Source: an uncultured Bacteroidota bacterium (GTDB taxonomy: Bacteria; Bacteroidota; Bacteroidia; Flavobacteriales; Flavobacteriaceae). From it: a DNA stretch of 64,000 bases. This document shows positions 33,043 through 42,592 of the stretch, in pieces. The DNA lies in assembly GCA_902586435.1 (NCBI GenBank), contig CACIHJ010000005.1:1-64000 (forward strand), read 5' to 3'. The first letter of the stretch is position 1; each line of letters begins with the position of its first letter. The notes beneath the pieces are model-generated. The model was not told the DNA's origin. It saw only the letters and a list, made by a program, of their open reading frames with translations, and made no database searches. A program made the position numbers and the translations under genes.

Positions 33043-33060
33043 TCACTTTCCGATACAGAA
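33043..33060 (-). other. mnmE 3' end, potential integration site
   Basis: The last 18 bases of mnmE, TTCTGTATCGGAAAGTGA, code F-C-I-G-K-stop. In other bacteria the same segment of mnmE/trmE is the attachment site of SGI1-type islands. A degenerate direct copy lies at 31266-31283. No integrase is present in the window. Confidence 0.4.
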
Positions 33061-34440
33061 TTTAGAGAATATAGAGCCTAATATGTCCTGATCTATATCG
33101 ATTTTACCTGTAATTATAGAAATATTAAGTATAGCCTCATTAAGATCTACGCTAAGTAAATCCCCAGATAATCCATCTTTTAGTCCCTTTTTAACAGATT
33201 CAATTGCAGAAATAGACTTTTTAAGTGCATCTAGGTGTCTTGAATTTGAGACAACAACACTATTCTCTGAGCTAAGATTTATGTTTTTAGAGACCTCTGA
33301 CTTTAGATTCTCTACATCTTTATTATCGAGGGTAGAAATTCGCATTAAATTGACTTCTTTTTTATTAAAATAATCATTTAAGTTATCTTCTAAAGTATCT
33401 GTATTAGAGTTATTTAACAAATCTATTTTGTTTTCCACTAGATATATCTGCAAATCATCCCTTTGAAAGGTATTTATCTCATTTTTTAGCTCTTCAAAGC
33501 TAATATCTGACCTATCATATAGGTATATTAACACCCTTGATTTACCAACTTTACTTTTAGCTTTTTCTACACCAATTGATTCTATAGTATCTTTTGTCTC
33601 TCTTATACCAGCAGTATCAATAAACCTAAATTTAATACCATTTATAACGCATGTATCCTCTATAGCATCCCTTGTTGTACCTGGAATCTCTGATACTATT
33701 GCCTTATCATCATTCAATATAGCATTAAGTAAAGAGGATTTTCCAGCATTTGGTTTACCTGCAATTGTAACGGTAACCCCTTCTTTTATTACGTTTCCAT
33801 AGGAGAATGAGTCTATAAGTTTAGATAGTTTAGTGTCTAACTCATCTAACAACTTGTTTAAATCACCTCTATTGGCAAATTCTACATCTTCCTCAGAGAA
33901 ATCTAGTTCTAGCTCTATTAACGACTTAAAATCTATTAATTTCTCTCTTAAAAGCTCTATTTCAGTTGAATAACCGCCTCTCATCTGATCCATAGCTACT
34001 CTATGGGCTTCTTTTGACTCAGAAGCAATTAGATCTGAAACAGCTTCAGCTTGAGAAAGGTCTTTCTTATTGTTTAAGTATGCTCTTAGGGTAAACTCAC
34101 CTGGAGAGGCTAGTCTTACTTTTTTATCTAGAAATGTTGAAATAATTCTTTGCTGTATATAAGGTGATCCATGGCATGATATTTCAACAATATCTTCGCC
34201 AGTGTAAGAGTGAGGCGCCCTATATATAGATATTACAACCTCATCAATAACTTCTTTTCCATCAGAAAGAACTCCATAAGTAAGACTTTGACCTTGAAGT
34301 TTTGACAATGGCTTATTAGAATTAGACTTAAAAATTTTATCTGTTGTTGCTATTGCATCCTTTCCGGAGAGCCTAATTATAGAAATAGCACCTGATCCAG
34401 GAGGCGATGATAGAGCTATTATAGTTCCTTCAGTATACAT
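33043..34440 (-). CDS. mnmE: tRNA uridine-5-carboxymethylaminomethyl modification GTPase MnmE
   Basis: 465 residues. The N-terminal folate-binding domain opens with T-I-I-A-L-S-S-P-P-G-S-G-A-I-S-I-I-R; the G domain has the P-loop G-K-P-N-A-G-K-S-S-L, G3 D-T-A-G-I-R and N-K-I-D; the conserved C-terminus is F-C-I-G-K. With MnmG it adds the carboxymethylaminomethyl group to wobble U34 of tRNAs. Its start shares one base with the stop of the acetyltransferase-like gene upstream. The 3' end may be an integration site. Confidence 0.97.
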   Translation of the reverse strand: MYTEGTIIALSSPPGSGAISIIRLSGKDAIATTDKIFKSNSNKPLSKLQGQSLTYGVLSDGKEVIDEVVISIYRAPHSYTGEDIVEISCHGSPYIQQRIISTFLDKKVRLASPGEFTLRAYLNNKKDLSQAEAVSDLIASESKEAHRVAMDQMRGGYSTEIELLREKLIDFKSLIELELDFSEEDVEFANRGDLNKLLDELDTKLSKLIDSFSYGNVIKEGVTVTIAGKPNAGKSSLLNAILNDDKAIVSEIPGTTRDAIEDTCVINGIKFRFIDTAGIRETKDTIESIGVEKAKSKVGKSRVLIYLYDRSDISFEELKNEINTFQRDDLQIYLVENKIDLLNNSNTDTLEDNLNDYFNKKEVNLMRISTLDNKDVENLKSEVSKNINLSSENSVVVSNSRHLDALKKSISAIESVKKGLKDGLSGDLLSVDLNEAILNISIITGKIDIDQDILGSIFSKFCIGK

Positions 34441-35576
34441 TATACTATGCTTTTTGTAAAGGTAGCCCTGTTTTTATGCTGATTATTCTCATAGTTTTTC
34501 CATAGTTGTTGGATAGCAGCATTTTCAATTAGCTCAGGATTTGTTTCGACTTCCTTAATTCCAAATTTGTTATAAAATTTTTGAAGTTCATTAAATAGAA
34601 TTGCTATTATCCCCTTGTTTTGAAGATCAGGTCTAACACCAATTAAGTATAAAGAGCCTTTACTATTATAGTTTTTAGCATATAATAGTCTAAGAAGTCC
34701 TATAAAGTTAACCTTACCGTTGATTTTTTTAAGAGCATTTGAAAAAGATGGCATTGTTATAGCAAAGGCAACAAGTTTGTCATCTTGATCTGTGACACAC
34801 TTTATAAACCCTGGGTTTATATATTTCAAGTATTTATCCTTATAGTATTTTACTTGGTAATCTTGAATAGGAACAAAGGTTTGGAGATTATTATATGTCT
34901 TTCCAAGAAGATCAAACATCTGGTCAACATAGGGTTCGATTTGTTTTGTTGAGGTAAAATTTAGTTTTTTAAGATTATACCTCTTTAAGATTATATCTGA
35001 AAACTTTTTAATTTTTTCAGGAGCATCTTCATAATCCGCAATTTTAAGCTCATATTCAACCCATTCTGCTTGTTTTTTATAACCATGAGCATTCATGTGA
35101 TCTTGATAATAAGAGTAATTATATAGAGTAATCATTGTATTCTTCTTCTCAAAACCTTTTATAAGAATCCCTGCCTTATCCATATTAGAAAACCCCATTG
35201 GACCTTCAATTGATTCAAGATGGTTTTCTTTTCCAATTTCTATAACCTTTTCTAAAAGTGCTTTAGATACATTTTTATCATCAATAAAATCGAACCAACC
35301 AAACCTTACCTTCTTCTTTTTGATCTCATTAACTTCAATCCAGTTAATAAGAGCTGCGACCCTCCCAACTATTTTTCCATCTATATATGCTAAGAAATAA
35401 TTAGCATCAGCATTATTGAAAACGGGATTAACTTCCTTGTCAAGAACTTCTAATTCCTCTTTAATAATTGGAGCTACCCAATACTTAGAATCTTTATATA
35501 AATCAAAAGGGAACATTACAAATTTCTTTAAATCCTCTTTTGATTCAATTTCCTTTATTTTGATTTCAGAGCTCAT
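34440..35576 (-). CDS. GNAT-fold acetyltransferase-like protein
   Basis: 378 residues from M-S-S-E-I-K-I; an upstream in-frame ATG adds an unlikely 13 residues. The N-terminal half has G-R-V-A-A-L-I-N and an adjacent G-P-M-G-F-S-N-M-D; the C-terminal part has S-L-Y-L-I-G-V-R-P-D-L-Q-N-K-G-I-I-A-I-L-F, which is the acetyl-CoA-binding R/Q-x-x-G-x-G/A-like segment of GNAT enzymes. Conserved in Bacteroidota next to core genes; substrate unknown. One-base overlap with mnmE suggests co-transcription. Confidence 0.75.
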   Translation of the reverse strand: MSSEIKIKEIESKEDLKKFVMFPFDLYKDSKYWVAPIIKEELEVLDKEVNPVFNNADANYFLAYIDGKIVGRVAALINWIEVNEIKKKKVRFGWFDFIDDKNVSKALLEKVIEIGKENHLESIEGPMGFSNMDKAGILIKGFEKKNTMITLYNYSYYQDHMNAHGYKKQAEWVEYELKIADYEDAPEKIKKFSDIILKRYNLKKLNFTSTKQIEPYVDQMFDLLGKTYNNLQTFVPIQDYQVKYYKDKYLKYINPGFIKCVTDQDDKLVAFAITMPSFSNALKKINGKVNFIGLLRLLYAKNYNSKGSLYLIGVRPDLQNKGIIAILFNELQKFYNKFGIKEVETNPELIENAAIQQLWKNYENNQHKNRATFTKSIV

Positions 35577-35657
35577 AATAATTTTGCAAGGCAATTTACC
35601 AATAAATTTAATCATAGTATAATACTAAATTTCATTAAATTTGATAAAGGTTTATTC

Positions 35658-35858
35658 ATGAAGTTTTTATTAATTTTTCTCACAATATATATTGTCTTAA
35701 GATATGTATTGCCTCTACTAATAAGACTTATCTTCGCAGATTTACTGAATAAACAGCAAAAAAAATCAGATTTTAAATCAAAATCATCAAATTCAAAATC
35801 TAAAAAAAGTAATGAAAAATATGGTGAGTATATAGACTATGAAGATATTGATGAATAA
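35658..35858 (+). CDS. DUF4834 small membrane protein
   Basis: 66 residues: one N-terminal span (L-L-I-F-L-T-I-Y-I-V-L-R-Y-V-L-P-L-L), then a Lys/Ser-rich linker (K-S-K-S-S-N-S-K-S-K-K) and an acidic end E-Y-I-D-Y-E-D-I-D-E, as in the DUF4834 family of Bacteroidota. It immediately precedes and overlaps the YfhO-like gene, the usual neighbour. Confidence 0.85.
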   Translation: MKFLLIFLTIYIVLRYVLPLLIRLIFADLLNKQQKKSDFKSKSSNSKSKKSNEKYGEYIDYEDIDE

Positions 35859-38241
35859 ATTGTTATCTAAAGATTTAAGAATCCATATATATGTTACTAT
35901 TGGATTTGTACTCGTATCTCTATTATTCTATCATCCTCTCTTACAAGGCAAAAAATTATTTCAGTCTGATATTTCACAATATGAAGGAATGTCAAGAGAG
36001 ATAAAAGAAAATAGAGAAAAGTTTGATAAAGAGATATATTGGATAGATAATGCCTTTGGAGGAATGCCAACTTATCAACTTGGAGCTAAATACCCTTATG
36101 ATATTCTTGCACCTCTTCATTATCTGTTTAGGTTTATTCCAAGACCTGCTCATACATTTTTTCTTTATCTAATTTCAATGTATTTGCTTCTTTTAGTATT
36201 TAAAGTTCCTTGGAGAATATCTCTAATTGGCTCAGTTGCCTTTGCCTTTTCAACTTATCTATTAATTATACTTCAGGTAGGACACAATACAAAAGCCTTG
36301 GCAATTTCATATATACCTCTTGTAATTGCAGGACTTATATTATTAAAAAACAATAAAAAAATCTTAGGCTTTATTCTTAGTCTTATCGCTTTATCACTTC
36401 AAATAAGAGCGAATCACTATCAAATGACATACTATTTATTATTTATAATAGCCTTATTTATTATTGTTTATTTGTTTGATTCATTCAGAAGGGGAGAAGT
36501 AAAGCCTTTCATAAAGAGTATTTCTCCATTTTTTTTAGCCGGAATACTTTCTTTAGGTTTAAATGCACCTAATATTTTGTCTACTTATGAATATTCTAAA
36601 TTTAGTACTAGATCTGCAAGTGAGTTAAAACTTAACCCTGATGGATCAGAAAAAGAAAAAAGTACTGGACTTGATTATGACTATATAACCCAATATAGTT
36701 ATGGAATCTTTGAAAGTCTAAATATAATCATACCAAGGATTCAAGGGGGTGCATCAACTGAAGATATTGGAGAAGATTCAAACCTGTATAAGTTTTTGGT
36801 AGATTATAATGTACCAAGAGATCAAGCCTCTGGTTTTGTAAAAAGAGTTCCAACATATTGGGGAAATCAACCAATATTAGAGGCCCCTGCATATATCGGT
36901 ATTACTGTATTTTTTCTTTTTATCCTATCACTATTTATGATAAGGGGACCTACAAAGATTTGGCTTTTATCTTGTATAATACTTTCAGTTCTACTTTCAT
37001 GGGGAAAGAATTTTCCTCTACTGACTGATTTTTTTATTCAGAATTTTCCAATGTACAATAAGTTTAGAGCTGTCTCATCAATTCAAATTATTCTTGAGTT
37101 CGCAATTCCTCTATTAGCAGCTATAGGTCTTTATAATTATATAAAAGAAGGTCAGCTTAAACAATTAAATAAAACCCTTCTTATTGTTATAATTCCTCTT
37201 GTAATACTTCTTTTGATTAAATCTTCAATCTCGTTTATAGGGCCAAATGATGAATATTACAAATCAATATTTGGTGAGCAGATAGTTAACCAAATAGTCT
37301 TTGAAAGAGCAGATATGTATTCAGCTGATATTATAAGAGCTATAATCTTCTCATCTGTTATGTATTGTATCTTAAGGTTTAGAAACTCTTTTGGGGTTGT
37401 AATATTATCTGGGCTTGTAGTTGGATCTATCCTTGTTGATTTAATTGGAGTAGGTAATAGATATTTAGATAGTGAATTATTTATAGATGAAGATGAAACA
37501 TACTTTACTGAAAATCAAACGGATATTGAAATACTTAATGATAGATCAGATTACAGAGTATATAATGCCTCTCAGGGTCTAAATGGGGCAAATACGTCGT
37601 TCTTTCATAATTCAATTGGTGGTTATCATGCTGCAAAACTTAGAAGGTTTCAAGAAGTATATGACTATTTCAGATTTCATAATAAGGATTTGAGCTTACT
37701 TAATATGCTGAATGCTAAGTATATCCTGTCTGATACAGAGACCGGAAAAGATCTTTATACTAACGATGATGCGCTTGGAAATGTTTGGGCAGTTGATTCT
37801 ATTTCTATAGTGGATAGTGCTGATGAAGTTCTTGATATGCTTAAAGATATAGATGTTAAAAAACATGCTGTAACATTTAGTGATAGTTATACTTCTAATA
37901 ATCTAAATCAGTTTAATTCTAATGATTTATTAGAGATTAACTTTAATAGAAATTCAAGTAAGCATATGACTTATAAGTATAATGCAATTACTCCTCAGCT
38001 ATTGATTTTTTCAGAGATATACTATCCAAAAGGGTGGAGTGTATTTATTGATGACAAGAAATCTGAATACTTTGATGTTAATTATATCCTAAGAGGAATG
38101 GTTGTTCCTGAAGGTAAACATAAAATTGACTTTTATTTTGAACCTAAAATTGTAAAGTTGGGAATTAATGTTCGATTAATTTCAATATTACTTACCTTTA
38201 GTTTTATTGGCTATATGTTTTATAAAAAAAATAAAATATGA
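35851..38241 (+). CDS. YfhO-like large membrane protein (glycosyltransferase-C type)
   Basis: 796 residues from the ATG at 35851; the ATG at 35839 (four residues longer) lies deeper inside the DUF4834 gene. About 12-14 spans with a long periplasmic C-terminal domain (about 560-770) ending near one last span. Features such as G-G-M-P-T-Y-Q-L-G-A-K-Y-P in the first loop and G-H-N-T-K-A-L-A match the YfhO/GT-C membrane proteins of Bacteroidota, thought to transfer sugars from lipid carriers. The next gene, a flippase, overlaps it by 4 bases, supporting envelope glycan synthesis. Confidence 0.8.
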   Translation: MNKLLSKDLRIHIYVTIGFVLVSLLFYHPLLQGKKLFQSDISQYEGMSREIKENREKFDKEIYWIDNAFGGMPTYQLGAKYPYDILAPLHYLFRFIPRPAHTFFLYLISMYLLLLVFKVPWRISLIGSVAFAFSTYLLIILQVGHNTKALAISYIPLVIAGLILLKNNKKILGFILSLIALSLQIRANHYQMTYYLLFIIALFIIVYLFDSFRRGEVKPFIKSISPFFLAGILSLGLNAPNILSTYEYSKFSTRSASELKLNPDGSEKEKSTGLDYDYITQYSYGIFESLNIIIPRIQGGASTEDIGEDSNLYKFLVDYNVPRDQASGFVKRVPTYWGNQPILEAPAYIGITVFFLFILSLFMIRGPTKIWLLSCIILSVLLSWGKNFPLLTDFFIQNFPMYNKFRAVSSIQIILEFAIPLLAAIGLYNYIKEGQLKQLNKTLLIVIIPLVILLLIKSSISFIGPNDEYYKSIFGEQIVNQIVFERADMYSADIIRAIIFSSVMYCILRFRNSFGVVILSGLVVGSILVDLIGVGNRYLDSELFIDEDETYFTENQTDIEILNDRSDYRVYNASQGLNGANTSFFHNSIGGYHAAKLRRFQEVYDYFRFHNKDLSLLNMLNAKYILSDTETGKDLYTNDDALGNVWAVDSISIVDSADEVLDMLKDIDVKKHAVTFSDSYTSNNLNQFNSNDLLEINFNRNSSKHMTYKYNAITPQLLIFSEIYYPKGWSVFIDDKKSEYFDVNYILRGMVVPEGKHKIDFYFEPKIVKLGINVRLISILLTFSFIGYMFYKKNKI

Positions 38242-39698
38242 GTATAGTTGTTAAACAATCATTTTTCAATTTAATTACCATAGGGGTTGCATTTATAATT
38301 GGAGCAATTAATACTCTCTACTTATATCCAACATTTTTAGGAAGTAAATTACAGGGGTTAGTTATAGCACTTCTTGCAATTTCAAACATAATACAACCTT
38401 TTTTATCATTTGGGACTCAGCATGCTGTAATTAGATTTTACTCTAGGTATAGGTCAAATAAAGAAAAAAATGCTGTTCTAACCTTATCATTAATAATACC
38501 TATTATTGTTACTGCTATTGTAATTCCTCTGTTTTATCTTTACTATGATCAAATTAAAGTCCTCCTCTTTCAAACTGAAAATGCCTTTTCTCAATATGCA
38601 TATGTTATCCTGTTTATTGCTGTCTCAACATCATTTTTTGAAATATTTTATTCGTGGGTAAGAGTTAAATTAAAGTCAGTATTTGGTAATTTTCTAAAAG
38701 AGTTATATCCAAGACTACTAGTTACATTTTTACTAATATCCTATACTTTGGATTATTTAGATTTTGAAAACTTTATACTTTATTTAATATATGGTTACTA
38801 TTTAAGACTATTAATAGTAATGGTCTACTCATTTATAATAAATAAACCTAAGATTAGTTTTTATTTTAAAAATGACTTTAAAGAAATTCTTAGATATTCA
38901 TTTTTAATTCTTCTTTCGGGTGCAGCTTCAAGTATAATTCTTGATATAGATAAATCAATGCTTTCATCTATACTTACAGTTGAGAATGTTGCATATTATT
39001 CTGTTGCAATATTTATTGCTGCAGTAATTGAAATTCCAGGAAGGGCGATGTTTCAAATTTTAAGTCCTATTGTAGCTGAGGTTATAAACAAAAACAATAA
39101 AAAGAAATTAAAATATCTCTTGAAGAAAAGCTCTACAAATTTAGTTTTAGTATCTAGTCTCTTCTTCTTAATAATTAACCTAAATCTAAATGACTTTTAT
39201 GAAATGCTTAATCAAGAAGGGTATAATAAAGGTATCCCAATTGTCATTATTGTGTCTTTTGCTAAATTATATTCAATGTCTATTGGATGTGTAAATAATA
39301 TAATTAGTAATTCAAAGTATTATTATTATATATTTTGGTTTTCAATAATTTCATCAGTCTTGGCAGTTGTTCTGAATCTTTACCTAATTCAAGATTATGG
39401 TATTATTGGAGCTGCATATGCAACTTTTCTTGTTATTCTAATAATGAATTCTTTAAAACTATATTTAGTTAATATTAAATTTAAAATACATCCTTATAGC
39501 TATGATACAATTAAGATTATTATTCTTACAACTTTTATATATATAATTTTCAATAACTTAAAACTAACTTTTGATCCTGTAATATCAATTGCTATCAAAT
39601 CAGCTCTAATATTAATTTTATATACACTTGCAGCTTATATATTTAAATTAAGTGATGATGTAAATATATTTATTGATAAATTCAATAAGAATTGGTAG
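38238..39698 (+). CDS. Polysaccharide/lipid-carrier flippase (MATE/Wzx-like)
   Basis: 486 residues with about 12-14 spans and few charged residues between them; the pattern N-L-I-T-I-G-V-A-F-I-I-G-A-I-N near the start and the mid-protein G-A-A-S-S-I-I-L-D-I-D-K-S-M-L are typical of the polysaccharide biosynthesis (Wzx/RfbX, MVF) family that flips undecaprenyl-linked sugars. Coupled to the YfhO-like gene. It ends next to the uvrA stop codon on the opposite strand. Confidence 0.85.
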   Translation: MSIVVKQSFFNLITIGVAFIIGAINTLYLYPTFLGSKLQGLVIALLAISNIIQPFLSFGTQHAVIRFYSRYRSNKEKNAVLTLSLIIPIIVTAIVIPLFYLYYDQIKVLLFQTENAFSQYAYVILFIAVSTSFFEIFYSWVRVKLKSVFGNFLKELYPRLLVTFLLISYTLDYLDFENFILYLIYGYYLRLLIVMVYSFIINKPKISFYFKNDFKEILRYSFLILLSGAASSIILDIDKSMLSSILTVENVAYYSVAIFIAAVIEIPGRAMFQILSPIVAEVINKNNKKKLKYLLKKSSTNLVLVSSLFFLIINLNLNDFYEMLNQEGYNKGIPIVIIVSFAKLYSMSIGCVNNIISNSKYYYYIFWFSIISSVLAVVLNLYLIQDYGIIGAAYATFLVILIMNSLKLYLVNIKFKIHPYSYDTIKIIILTTFIYIIFNNLKLTFDPVISIAIKSALILILYTLAAYIFKLSDDVNIFIDKFNKNW

Positions 39699-42476
39699 TT
39701 AAATTTTATTTTTTAAATATTTCCCGGTATATGACTTTTTAGACTTAATAATCTCTTCAGGAGTTCCTTTTGCGACAACTTCTCCACCTTTATTTCCACC
39801 TTCAGGACCTAAGTCAATTATATAATCAGCACATTTTATCATTTCAAGATTATGCTCTATTACTAACAAACTATGCCCCATTACTTTTAGTTTTTCAAAA
39901 GTGGATAACAATTTTTTGATATCATTAAAATGTAAGCCAGTTGTAGGTTCATCAAAAATGAAAAAAGTTTTTTCTATTTGCTCCCCCTTACCGATAAATG
40001 AAGCTAGCTTAATTCTTTGAGCTTCTCCTCCTGATAAAGTGTTAGAAGATTGACCAAGAGAAACATAACCAAGACCAACTGATTGTAGAGGAATTAATTT
40101 ATTAACAATTCTATTCTGATTATATTTTCTAAATAATGAAATTGCATCATCTACTGTCATATTTAGAAGCTGATCGATACTTATTCCATTGTACTTTATG
40201 TCTAGCACTTCATCTTTAAATCTTTTTCCATTGCATGCTTCACATTCTAGTTCTACGTCAGCCATAAACTGCATTTCAATTTTTATTTTACCTTCACCCT
40301 TACATTCATCACATCTTCCACCATCAGTATTAAATGAAAAGGCCCTAGGTTTAAAATCTCTTTTTATCGCTAAGGGTTGTTTTGAGTATAAATTTCTTAT
40401 ATCATCATATGCCTTTAGATATGTGATTGGATTAGATCTAGAAGATCTTCCAATAGGATTTTGATCAATGAATTCTACAGATTTAATTTTACTTAAATCA
40501 CCTGAAATGTGATCAAAATTTCCTGGTTTTTGTGAATAATTTTTGAAATAGTTCAAAAGAGCAGGATATATAATCTTCTTAACTAATGTGCTTTTGCCAC
40601 TTCCTGAAACACCAGTTATCATCGACAAACAACCAAGTGGTATTTTTAAACTAATATTTTTTAAATTATTTTCCTTTGCCCCTTTGACTTTAATAAAATA
40701 TTTTGACTTTTTTCTTTGTTTTGAATATTCAATTGTGTCAATTTTATTTAAGTATTGAGATGTTAGAGAATTACCTTTTAGGATACTTTCTAGACTTCCA
40801 TTTGCAACAATTTCTCCTCCAAAAGTTCCAGCTTTTGGCCCTATATCAATAATATGATCAGCAGATAAAATTATTTCTTCATCATGTTCTACTATTATTA
40901 CTGTATTACCTATATCTCTCAGGTTTTTTAATACTTTAATTAATCTATTATTATCTCTACTATGTAATCCAATCGATGGTTCATCTAGAATATATGTAGA
41001 TCCAACTAAACTACTCCCAAGTGATGATGCTAGATTAATTCGTTGTGTCTCTCCTCCAGAAAGTGTATTTGCTTTTCTGTTAAGCGTTAGGTATCCAAGT
41101 CCGACATTTAACATATAGTCTATTCTACTTTTTATCTCTTTTATAATTCGTTTTGAAATTTCTGAATCTACCTTATTTAATTTTATTGTTTTAAAAAATT
41201 CTTCTAGTTCACTTATTGACATTTTTAGAATATCAGGTAAATTCTTTTTATCAACCTTCACATAATAAGCTTCCCTTCTAAGTCTACTGCCGTTACATAC
41301 ATTACATAATGTCTTTCCTCTATATCTTGATAATAATACACGATTCTGTATTTTATAGTTTTTCCTTTCAAGTTTTTTGAAGAAGGCTTCAATCCCAATA
41401 AAATGTTCATTGCCAGTCCATAAAATTTTCTTTTCTTCATCATTTAAATCATCATATGGTTTATCAATTGGAAACCTGAACTTTTCTGCATTATTCATCA
41501 GCTTCATATAATATCTTCGAAGACCTGTTCCTCTCCAGGGTGCAATTGCATCATCACTTATGGATAATGACTTATCTGGAATGACTAGATCCATGTCAAT
41601 ACCTATAGTCTCTCCAAATCCTTCACAGTTTTTACAAGCTCCAAAAGGATTATTAAAACTAAATAGGTTTAGGCTAGGTTCGATAAAATCAATATTATCT
41701 AGTTGGAATTTATTTGAAAAACCAGTCATTTTCTCGGAATCTATCTCATAAATTGAACAAAGTCCTTTTCCTTCATATATTGCTAATTCAACAGAATCAG
41801 CTACCCTTTTCTTAAAATCAACATTATTCTTTATCACCAACCTGTCAATTACAAGGCTATAATTAGATAAATCAAAATCTATTTTATCATTTAAATTATA
41901 AATCTTGTCAGATTTGAATATTCTTGTAAACCCTTGTTTTTTTAGTATCTCTAATTTTTTTGAACCACTAATATTGTCTTTTGATTCAACAGGACATAGA
42001 AGTAATATTTTTTTATCTATCTCTAGACTTACAACAAAGTCAACTATGTCCGATACAGAATCCTTTTTAACAATTTTATTAGAAATTGGAGAATATGTTT
42101 TTCCTATTCTAGTAAAAAGTAATTTTAGATAATCATAAATTTCGGTTTTTGTCCCAACAGTAGATCTAGGATTAGATGTATTAATTTTTTGTTCAACTGC
42201 TATAGCCGGAGAAATACCTTTAATATAATCTACTTTAGGTTTATTCAGTTTTCCCATAAATTGTCTTGCATATGAGGATAAACTTTCGATATACCTTCTT
42301 TGTCCTTCTGCATATAGTGTATCGTAAGCAAGAGTGGATTTACCTGAACCAGATAAACCTGTTATGACAGTCATTTTATTCCTTGGAATTACAACATCGA
42401 TATTCTTAAGATTATGAAGCTTAGCACCCTTAATTATTATATTTTGTTTCGGGTCTGCTTTTAAAACATCACTCAT
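39699..42476 (-). CDS. uvrA: Excinuclease ABC subunit A
   Basis: 925 residues. Two ABC ATPase modules are complete: G-L-S-G-S-G-K-S-T and G-V-S-G-S-G-K-S-T Walker A motifs, two L-S-G-G-E signatures, and zinc modules C-x-x-C at C-K-N-C-E-G-F-G, C-N-V-C-N-G-S-R, C-D-E-C-K-G-E-G and C-E-A-C-N-G-K-R. UvrA detects bulky DNA damage and loads UvrB. A TAATTTTG box precedes the start. Adjacent convergent flippase gene ends one base away. Confidence 0.98.
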   Translation of the reverse strand: MSDVLKADPKQNIIIKGAKLHNLKNIDVVIPRNKMTVITGLSGSGKSTLAYDTLYAEGQRRYIESLSSYARQFMGKLNKPKVDYIKGISPAIAVEQKINTSNPRSTVGTKTEIYDYLKLLFTRIGKTYSPISNKIVKKDSVSDIVDFVVSLEIDKKILLLCPVESKDNISGSKKLEILKKQGFTRIFKSDKIYNLNDKIDFDLSNYSLVIDRLVIKNNVDFKKRVADSVELAIYEGKGLCSIYEIDSEKMTGFSNKFQLDNIDFIEPSLNLFSFNNPFGACKNCEGFGETIGIDMDLVIPDKSLSISDDAIAPWRGTGLRRYYMKLMNNAEKFRFPIDKPYDDLNDEEKKILWTGNEHFIGIEAFFKKLERKNYKIQNRVLLSRYRGKTLCNVCNGSRLRREAYYVKVDKKNLPDILKMSISELEEFFKTIKLNKVDSEISKRIIKEIKSRIDYMLNVGLGYLTLNRKANTLSGGETQRINLASSLGSSLVGSTYILDEPSIGLHSRDNNRLIKVLKNLRDIGNTVIIVEHDEEIILSADHIIDIGPKAGTFGGEIVANGSLESILKGNSLTSQYLNKIDTIEYSKQRKKSKYFIKVKGAKENNLKNISLKIPLGCLSMITGVSGSGKSTLVKKIIYPALLNYFKNYSQKPGNFDHISGDLSKIKSVEFIDQNPIGRSSRSNPITYLKAYDDIRNLYSKQPLAIKRDFKPRAFSFNTDGGRCDECKGEGKIKIEMQFMADVELECEACNGKRFKDEVLDIKYNGISIDQLLNMTVDDAISLFRKYNQNRIVNKLIPLQSVGLGYVSLGQSSNTLSGGEAQRIKLASFIGKGEQIEKTFFIFDEPTTGLHFNDIKKLLSTFEKLKVMGHSLLVIEHNLEMIKCADYIIDLGPEGGNKGGEVVAKGTPEEIIKSKKSYTGKYLKNKI

Positions 42477-42494
42477 GATAATTTGTCAAAAATG

Positions 42495-42502
42495 CAAAAT
42501 TA
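42495..42502 (-). promoter_or_regulatory. -7 box TAATTTTG for uvrA
   Basis: Exact TAnnTTTG on the minus strand, 18 bases before the ATG. Confidence 0.55.
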
Positions 42503-42592
42503 CTGAATAACACGGGGAATTCAATATATGTTTTTAAATAATATTAAGAAAGTCTTTTGATATTTCTTCTTTTGTCTAATTTAAAAAATTTA

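Noticed and set aside
42049-42060. A 12-base match to the mnmE 3' end within uvrA
   Set aside because: It codes an ordinary part of UvrA and lacks the rest of the 18-mer; a chance match, noted because it tempers the island hypothesis.
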